From CAZOWL01 sp964583605 (GTDB lineage: Bacteria; Pseudomonadota; Gammaproteobacteria; Chromatiales; Chromatiaceae), in contig CAZOWL010000120.1 of assembly GCA_964583605.1 (NCBI GenBank), positions 1 to 10,705 of the forward strand: a stretch of 10,705 nt of DNA. The letters are read 5' to 3'. The position numbers and the translations under genes are program-made. Below, one piece after another: positions 6,725-10,705 of this stretch (positions are counted from its first letter, which is position 1; every line of letters starts with the position of its first letter). The notes below the pieces were generated by a model that ran no database searches, had not been told where the DNA came from, and worked only from the letters and a program-made list of their open reading frames with translations.

Positions 6725-8587
6725 ATGTCTTCGCGCCCCAAACGGTATCAGGACGCCGAGGCCATCATCGCGCGCACCGGCCGCGAGATCATCCTGCTCC
6801 TGCCGCTCGCGCTCGCGCTCGGCAAGGCGGTGCACATCGCCAACGCGGTCGTGGAGAAGGCCTGTGCAGACCCGTCGCTCAAGCTCACGATCTTCACCGC
6901 GCTCTCGTTGGAACGGCCAGCACTGAGCAGCGAGCTCAAACGACGCTTCCTGGGCCCGGCGGCGGATCGGCTGTTCGGCGCCTACCCGGGCCTCAGGTAC
7001 GTCGAGAGGCTCCGACAGGGAACCCTGCCGGAGAACATCGCGGTACACGAATTCTTCCTGCTGGCCGGGCAGTGGCTCAAGGTGCCGCGGATGCAGCAGG
7101 CCTTCATCTCGGCCAACTTCACACACGCCCTGTCGTACATGCGCGAGCGCGGGCTCAATGTCGTCGCCCAGCTCGTCGCCCCGCCGGAGGACCCGGATGA
7201 CCGGCAATACAGCCTCAGCTGCAATCCCGATATCACGGCCGACCTGCTGCGGCTGCGCCGGAACGGCGAGGTGGACTTCCTCTTCGTCGGGCAGACCAAT
7301 CTTGAGCTGCCGTTCATGTATGGCGACGCCCCGTTCGATGCCGGCGAGCTGGATCTCCTGCTCGAGGGGCCGGCGTGCGAGCTCGAGCTTTATGGCGCAC
7401 CCAAGCGCCCGGTCAGCCTGGCCGACCATGCGATCGGGCTGCACGCGGCGCGGCTCGTCCGCGATGGCGGCACGATTCAGATCGGCATTGGCTCCGTTGG
7501 CGATGCCATCGTCCAGGCCCTGCTGCTGCGTCACCAACGCAATGACCTTTTTCGCGCCGTGATCGAGGGCTGGGGAAGCAAGGCCGCCGGTGCGCTCTAT
7601 CAGGAGAAGCCCTTCGAGCAGGGACTCTATGCGAACAGCGAGATGTTCGTCAGCGGGTTTCTACCGCTCTACGACGCCGGCATCCTCAGCCGCGAGGTCG
7701 ACGGCGCCGTCCTGCACGGGGCCTTCTTCGTCGACGACCGCGGCTTTTACGAACGGCTGCGGGCGATGCCGAAGGCCGAGCGCCAACGCTTTCGCATGAT
7801 GGCCGTCAGCTACACGAACGAGCTCTTCGGTGATGAGCAGGCCAAGCGCGCCGCCCGGGTCCAGGCGCGCTTTATCAACAACGCAATGAAGGCGACGCTG
7901 CGCGGCGCCGTGATCTCCGACGCTATCGCAGGCGGCGGCGCTGTGAGCGGTGTCGGGGGCCAGTACAACTTCGTCGCCCAGGCCTTCGCCGTCGCCGGAG
8001 CGCGCTCGGTCATCACCCTCAACGCCACTCGCCAGTCACGCGGCCGGGCGGTGTCGAACATCCTCTGGGAGTATGGCCACGAGACCATCCCTTGGCACCT
8101 GCGCGATATCATCGTCACCGAGTACGGCATCGCCGACCTGCGTGGCAAGACCGAGGCCGAGACGATCGCGGCGATGCTGTCGGTCGCCGATTCCCGCTTT
8201 CAGCCCGGGTTGCTCGCGCAGGCGAAGAAGGCCGGGAAGATCCCGCAAGACTATCAGATCCCAGATGCGCACCGCCGCAACAGCCCGGATCGGATCGAGA
8301 CCATCCTGAGGCCGTTGACCACCCAAGGCCTGCTGCCGCCCTTCCCTTTCGGTACCGACTTCACCACCGAGGAGCAGCGCCTGATGCCGGCCCTGGACGT
8401 GCTGAAGCAGAAGGGTCGGACCAGGACCGGGCTCGGCCAGCTGCTCCTCAAGGGCCTCGTGGCCGGGACGCCAACGCATGAACAGTCCGCTTGTCTCGAC
8501 CGGATGGGCCTGCATCAACCCCGAAGCCTCAAGGAGCACTTCTATCGGCGGCTCCTGCATGCGGCATTGAGGGAAACGAGCGGATAA
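6725..8587 (+). CDS. Acetyl-CoA hydrolase/CoA-transferase family protein
   Basis: This 620-residue protein belongs to the acetyl-CoA hydrolase/transferase family (relatives: Ach1, AarC, 4-hydroxybutyrate CoA-transferase), which forms a glutamyl-CoA thioester. Visible landmarks are the glycine loop IGIGSVGDAI (253-262), the segment ANSEMFVSGFLPLYDAG, whose Glu306 is the likely nucleophile, and the C-terminal GVGGQYNFVAQAFAVAGA, where family members carry the CoA-binding GGQ-type loop. It also has TEYGIADLRGKT, typical of the family's C-terminal domain. It starts 13 bases after the bifunctional enzyme, so the two are probably co-transcribed, although the ribosome-binding site is weak. Its place after a beta-oxidation set suggests it acts on acetyl-CoA or another short acyl-CoA from that pathway. 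Whether it hydrolyses or transfers CoA cannot be read from sequence. It appears complete. Confidence 0.88.
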   Translation: MSSRPKRYQDAEAIIARTGREIILLLPLALALGKAVHIANAVVEKACADPSLKLTIFTALSLERPALSSELKRRFLGPAADRLFGAYPGLRYVERLRQGTLPENIAVHEFFLLAGQWLKVPRMQQAFISANFTHALSYMRERGLNVVAQLVAPPEDPDDRQYSLSCNPDITADLLRLRRNGEVDFLFVGQTNLELPFMYGDAPFDAGELDLLLEGPACELELYGAPKRPVSLADHAIGLHAARLVRDGGTIQIGIGSVGDAIVQALLLRHQRNDLFRAVIEGWGSKAAGALYQEKPFEQGLYANSEMFVSGFLPLYDAGILSREVDGAVLHGAFFVDDRGFYERLRAMPKAERQRFRMMAVSYTNELFGDEQAKRAARVQARFINNAMKATLRGAVISDAIAGGGAVSGVGGQYNFVAQAFAVAGARSVITLNATRQSRGRAVSNILWEYGHETIPWHLRDIIVTEYGIADLRGKTEAETIAAMLSVADSRFQPGLLAQAKKAGKIPQDYQIPDAHRRNSPDRIETILRPLTTQGLLPPFPFGTDFTTEEQRLMPALDVLKQKGRTRTGLGQLLLKGLVAGTPTHEQSACLDRMGLHQPRSLKEHFYRRLLHAALRETSG

Positions 8588-8628
8588 GGTCAATACGCCT
8601 GGTCTGGCCGTCTGCCCTCGTTGTCTTC

Positions 8629-8645
8629 GGCCATGCGAAATGGCC
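8629..8645 (+). terminator. Weak hairpin after the fad cluster
   Basis: GGCCAT-gcgaa-ATGGCC is a perfect 6-bp stem with a 5-base loop, 41 bases after the CoA hydrolase stop. No T-run follows, so it is at best a weak intrinsic terminator. Confidence 0.25.
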
Positions 8646-8684
8646 CGCACGATCGACACGGAGTAGACTTGACCGCAACGTTTC

Positions 8685-8750
8685 CGCTAACGATCATGGG
8701 GCGAGGCGAGCCACCCCAGATGATGAAAGGTCGCCTCACCCCTGATCGTT
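8685..8750. repeat. Palindromic MITE/REP-like element, copy 1
   Basis: This 66-bp copy has left arm aacgatcatggggcgaggcg and a right arm that pairs with it (tcgcctcacccctgatcgtt), giving a stem of about 20 bp with one bulge and one mismatch around a loop of about 20 bases. Sixty of 66 positions match copy 2 at 9705-9770, in the same orientation, and most differences fall in the loop. It has no coding capacity, so it would need a transposase supplied elsewhere. It sits in the spacer after the fad cluster. Confidence 0.85.
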
Positions 8751-8786
8751 CCCTCACCCCAACCCTCTCCCAGAGGGCGAGGGAGC
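8750..8786. repeat. CCCTC/GAGGG hairpin repeat
   Basis: tccctcaccccaaccctctc followed by a GAGGGcGAGGGA arm forms an imperfect hairpin directly abutting palindromic copy 1. Sequences of this type are a widespread dispersed intergenic repeat in GC-rich proteobacteria (recalled). Only one copy is in this window. Confidence 0.55.
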
Positions 8787-8822
8787 GAACGTGCTTCGCG
8801 AATTTCATAGTAAAGGGCCTCC

Positions 8823-9704
8823 ATGGCACGCCCGATGTCCGGAAATGCAGAGGCTGACCAAGCCAACGCAGTGCCCGCCGCGATCGCCCGAATATTCCAA
8901 GAGGCCTGACCTGCCGGATCGACGAGGAGCTGGGCGGCACCTGCCTGGGCGTGGCCGAAGAGCTCACACAGAGTCGATTCGGATTCATCCGGGAAATCGA
9001 CCGTGAGACTGGTACGCTCACCGCGATCGCTATCAGCGATCCTGGCTGGGAGGCCTGCCGAATGCCAGGCCTGGCGGGCCCCGGACAAGGCTCATCTCTC
9101 AGTTTCAAGATCCATGGCATCTACGGGCGGGTCCTGCGTGACGGCCGTAGCCTGATCGCGAACGACCCATCCAGCCATTATGAGGTCTTCCCCGAGATAC
9201 CGGAGCGCTGGAGGGAGGCGCACCGCCGCGGTATGGCCGGGGAGATCCTGCAGGCCGACGAGGACAGATTCGAGCGCCTCGACGGTCAGATCCAGTGGGT
9301 CCGCTGGGAGGTGCGGCCCTGGCATCAGTCCGACGGCCGCGTCGGGGGCATCGTCATCTTCACCGAGGACATCACAGCCCGAAAACGCATGGAGACGGCG
9401 CTGCAGGCCAGCGAGCGACGGTACCGCGAGCTGGTCGAGAGCGCCAACAGCGCCATCATCCGCTGGTCGCGCGACGGCACGCTCACCTACTTCAACGAAT
9501 ACGCGCAGCGTCTCTTCGGCTAGAGCGCCTAGGAGGCCGTCGGCGGGCATGTCGGCCTGCTCGTCCCCGATCATGAATCGACCGGTGGTGACCTGAGCGG
9601 GCTCGTCGAGGCAATCGTTCGCACCCCGGAGAACTACGTCAACAACATCAACGAGAACGTCTGCCGCGACGGCCGCCGGATCTGGGTCAACTGGACCAAC
9701 AGGG
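8823..9704 (+). pseudogene. GAF-PAS-PAS sensor protein (signalling, probable kinase or cyclase N-terminus), decayed
   Basis: The gene appears to start at ATG 8823 (MARPMSGNAEADQ). It reads 28 codons to VPAAIARIFQEA, then hits TGA at 8907; one extra base there would continue as LTCRIDEELGGTC. From there the frame encodes a GAF domain (CLGVAEELTQSRFGFIREI, SDPGWEACRM, FKIHGIYGRVLRDGRSLI). The GAF domain breaks off at NDPSSH and passes in frame into the middle of a PAS domain (YEVFPEIPERWREAHRR, then GGIVIFTEDITARKRME). A second PAS domain follows (YRELVESANSAIIRW), interrupted by two amber codons at 9521-9523 and 9530-9532. Beyond these its frame stays clean (STGGDLSGLVEAIV, YVNNINENVCRDGRRIWVNW) until the palindrome at 9704 cuts it off. 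Any output domain is absent. Four independent lesions make this a pseudogene. Confidence 0.85.
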
Positions 9705-9775
9705 CGCTAACGATCATGGGGCGAGCCGAGCCACCCCGGACCATGAAATGTCGCCTCGCCCCTGATCGTTAGTGC
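9704..9775. repeat. Palindromic MITE/REP-like element, copy 2, ending the PAS gene
   Basis: This is a second copy of the element at 8685-8750, same orientation, 6 differences over the shared 66 bp. Here the terminal inversion extends further: gcgctaacgatca at the left end pairs with tgatcgttagtgc at the right with one G/A difference. The copy begins exactly where recognisable PAS sequence ends, and no PAS sequence is found after it, so it marks an insertion or deletion endpoint. Confidence 0.87.
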
Positions 9776-9917
9776 AGCGCTTCATAAATTCCGAGGCCGT
9801 TCATTGTCGAAGACTGGCAAGCCGACGACGATTACGACAACGAGCGGAGGCGGTCTCGGAACATTTGCACTGCTGCGCCAGCGGGCACGCTCAACACCGG
9901 GGACCGCGCCCTTCTCC
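9776..9917. other. Spacer with no recognised gene
   Basis: The stretch between palindrome copy 2 and the first REP contains an A/C/G-biased run around acgacgattacgacaacgag. Its six-frame products are low-complexity, and I assign no gene. The missing end of the PAS gene is not here. Confidence 0.4.
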
Positions 9918-9941
9918 GGGAGCGCCGAGCCCCAGCTCGGC
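9918..9941. repeat. REP palindrome A, next to the transposase remnant
   Basis: The core gccgagccccagctcggc has a perfect 7-bp stem (gccgagc/gctcggc) with a 4-base loop, preceded by a gggagc head. The 24-bp unit is an exact reverse complement of REP C at 10259-10282. It overlaps the 3' end of the transposase remnant, where REP sequences typically sit. Confidence 0.85.
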
Positions 9942-10190
9942 AATCCGCGCCGCGCTCGACCATGGCCACTCGTGCGGCCTGCCACACAAACCGGCCTTCA
10001 CTGGATTTCTATGGATATAGCCATCATCGCCTCCAGGTGCCGCTGATCGCGGATAGACCGGTCCCAATAGTCGCGCATCCAGAGAGACTCTGGCCGGAAC
10101 AGCGAGCCCCAACTCGCAGTTGTGCACCAGCGCTCGGAGCCTTTCCCGGGGCAGGGAATCGGCCCAGCGAAAGGTGGTCGATTGCAAGGC
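9930..10190 (-). pseudogene. REP-associated tyrosine transposase (RAYT, IS200-like/TnpA_REP), remnant
   Basis: On the minus strand, LQSTTFRWADSLPRERL is the characteristic N-terminal segment of RAYT proteins. It is followed, after a REP-like stretch, by WMRDYWDRSIRDQRHLEAMM in a second frame and then YIHRNPVKAGLCGRP with EWPWSSA in the first frame, the usual C-terminal motifs. The central part that should carry the HUH metal-binding motif (xNHVHxL) and the catalytic Tyr is missing; only about 60-70 recognisable residues remain. At least two frame changes are present. RAYTs mobilise REP sequences, so this remnant probably explains the REP palindromes around it, but it cannot be active. Confidence 0.82.
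10102..10117. repeat. REP palindrome B, divergent copy inside the transposase remnant
   Basis: GCGAG-ccccaa-CTCGC keeps the stem-loop shape and central cccca of REP A with changed stem bases that still pair. It lies exactly where the middle of the transposase gene is missing. Confidence 0.55.
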
Positions 10191-10258
10191 GGACGGAGAA
10201 TCCAGGTGCGGGAGGTAGCCCCGGCTGTGCTAGCCCTTGGGGCGGGAAGGTCGTTCGG

Positions 10259-10282
10259 GCCGAGCTGGGGCTCGGCGCTCCC
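10259..10282. repeat. REP palindrome C, inverted relative to REP A
   Basis: The core gccgagctggggctcggc with a gctccc tail is the exact reverse complement of REP A over 24 bp. A and C lie head to head around the transposase remnant, with 317 bp between them. C ends 7 bases before the antitoxin remnant begins. Confidence 0.85.
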
Positions 10283-10289
10283 AGGGGGC

Positions 10290-10412
10290 TCGGTCCAGAG
10301 CCTGGCAGACTGGCTCGATGCCATCGCCTGCCGCATGGCAAGGCTGCCGGTGCGCGATGCCCGCACGCCGGAGGAGGTCCTGGGCTACGACGAGACCGGC
10401 GTGCCCCGCTGA
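10290..10412 (+). pseudogene. vapB: VapB-type antitoxin, C-terminal remnant
   Basis: LADWLDAIACRMARLPVRD followed by ARTPEEVLGYDETGVPR and a stop is the C-terminal, toxin-binding half of a VapB/Rv0623-type antitoxin (related proteins end in ILGYDEHGLPR, recalled). The N-terminal DNA-binding half is absent: the sequence just upstream is REP C, and no family start codon is seen. The TGA stop overlaps the toxin ATG by one base (TGATG), the arrangement expected of an intact vapBC pair. Confidence 0.75.
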
Positions 10413-10485
10413 TGGTGATCGACACCTCTTCAAAGGGCTGGATTTTCCGCAGACCAACATGATTGCTGCGGTGCCATTGCACTGA
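10412..10485 (+). pseudogene. vapC: VapC-type PIN-domain toxin reduced to its two ends
   Basis: The ATG overlapping the antitoxin stop opens MVIDTS, the standard start of VapC PIN-domain ribonucleases, in which the Asp is a catalytic metal ligand. After six codons the sequence switches frame to LFKGLDFPQTNMIAA (10426-10485), the standard VapC C-terminus (LLFKGxDFxxTDI). About 100 residues with the remaining acidic metal ligands are missing. The junction lies in cacctcttcaaag and both ends share a short CTCTT-like sequence. The frame from the ATG ends after 16 residues, so no toxin can be made. Identification rests on the two end motifs plus the antitoxin context. Confidence 0.72.
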
Positions 10486-10586
10486 AGTGGACCAAGCCCC
10501 TGTTTGGCCGACGTGGCAAACGCGCTCGCGACACCGAAGGCGGGCGAAAGGACAAGTCGGACGGTATGTTTGTGGACAGGAATCGC

Positions 10587-10705
10587 CTACATCGGGACCT
10601 GACGATGGAACTGGTCTAGCCCGCGAGCCGGGGCGATGACATCGGGATAGAGCTGGTCGAGCGGCAGGATGCGCCCGTCGGGCTGGATCACCTGGGCATG
10701 GAAGC
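10587..10705 (-). CDS. C-terminal end of an unidentified protein, partial
   Basis: The minus strand is open from the right edge to TAG at 10587-10589, giving about 38 residues that begin FHAQVIQPDGRILPLDQLYP and end in GLDQFHRQVPM. Codon use in the first 28 codons is strongly GC-ending, as in the real genes of the window, and less so in the last ten. The foreign-looking tail may mean the original C-terminus was replaced. I do not recognise the family and propose no function. The sequence at 10486-10586 between it and the vapC remnant holds no gene I can support. Confidence 0.4.
   Translation of the reverse strand, partial: FHAQVIQPDGRILPLDQLYPDVIAPARGLDQFHRQVPM

Noticed and set aside
4786..6741. 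A 651-residue minus-strand open frame opposite the hydratase/dehydrogenase gene
   Set aside because: It is an antisense shadow produced by high GC and strong third-position bias of the real gene. Its product is His/Asp/Arg-rich and has no recognisable domain.
6647..7537. A 296-residue minus-strand open frame opposite the CoA hydrolase gene
   Set aside because: It is a shadow of the plus-strand gene, which has clear family motifs; the antisense product has none.
8590..9120. A 176-residue minus-strand open frame after the fad cluster
   Set aside because: It translates the palindrome, the CCCTC/GAGGG hairpin repeat and the antisense of the GAF domain. Peptides of the ALWERVGVRE type are a known by-product of that repeat.
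9804..10046. A small plus-strand open frame (MSKTGKPTTITTTSGGG) after palindrome copy 2
   Set aside because: Low-complexity product, no ribosome-binding site of note, and it runs through REP A, so it is most likely repeat-derived sequence.
10486..10616. A plus-strand open frame reading WTKPLFGRRGKRARDTEGG
   Set aside because: Highly basic, no credible start codon or family, and it overlaps the better-supported minus-strand fragment.

Overview
This window is GC-rich bacterial DNA, most likely from a gammaproteobacterium. The evidence is a FadE-type acyl-CoA dehydrogenase with its C-terminal (DUF1974-type) extension, a UspE-like tandem universal stress protein, GAF/PAS signalling modules, and REP palindromes beside a REP-associated tyrosine transposase remnant. 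The combination fits a Chromatiaceae-like (purple sulfur) bacterium, but the genus is a guess.

Layout. Positions 1-421 (minus) hold the N-terminal part of a pyruvate-oxidase-type, thiamine-diphosphate-dependent enzyme running off the left edge. Positions 570-1550 (plus) hold a tandem-domain universal stress protein whose homologous start codon appears to be ATA. After a gene-free gap of about 300 bp comes a fatty-acid beta-oxidation cluster, all on plus: a broken fadE (1854-3409), a thiolase with a broken 5' end (3410-4610), an intact fused enoyl-CoA hydratase/3-hydroxyacyl-CoA dehydrogenase (4624-6711) and an intact acetyl-CoA hydrolase/CoA-transferase (6725-8587). If intact, these would oxidise acyl-CoA, hydrate and dehydrogenate it, cleave it thiolytically, and then hydrolyse or transfer CoA from the short acyl-CoA product. 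Here the first and third enzymatic steps look genetically broken, while the bifunctional enzyme and the CoA-handling enzyme remain open.

From 8588 to the right edge the DNA is mostly debris. There are two copies of a palindromic element of 66-72 bp (8685-8750 and 9704-9775). Between them lies a decayed GAF-PAS-PAS sensor gene with a frameshift, an internal fusion and two amber codons, cut off by the second palindrome. Next comes a REP-associated transposase remnant lacking its catalytic middle, flanked by perfectly inverted REP palindromes. Then come an antitoxin tail and a toxin reduced to its first few codons joined to its last 20 (vapBC), and finally the C-terminal end of an unidentified minus-strand gene.

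The main result is a pattern, not a new system. At least five genes have lost an internal or junction segment of tens to hundreds of base pairs while the sequence on both sides stays clearly recognisable. Two short exact tandem duplications (13 and 14 bp) accompany this, one of which causes a frameshift. This looks like a locus decaying by short-repeat or microhomology-mediated deletion and slippage around REP/MITE-like repeats. An assembly artefact cannot be excluded from sequence alone. I found no CRISPR array, tRNA, rRNA, intact insertion sequence or convincing undescribed system.
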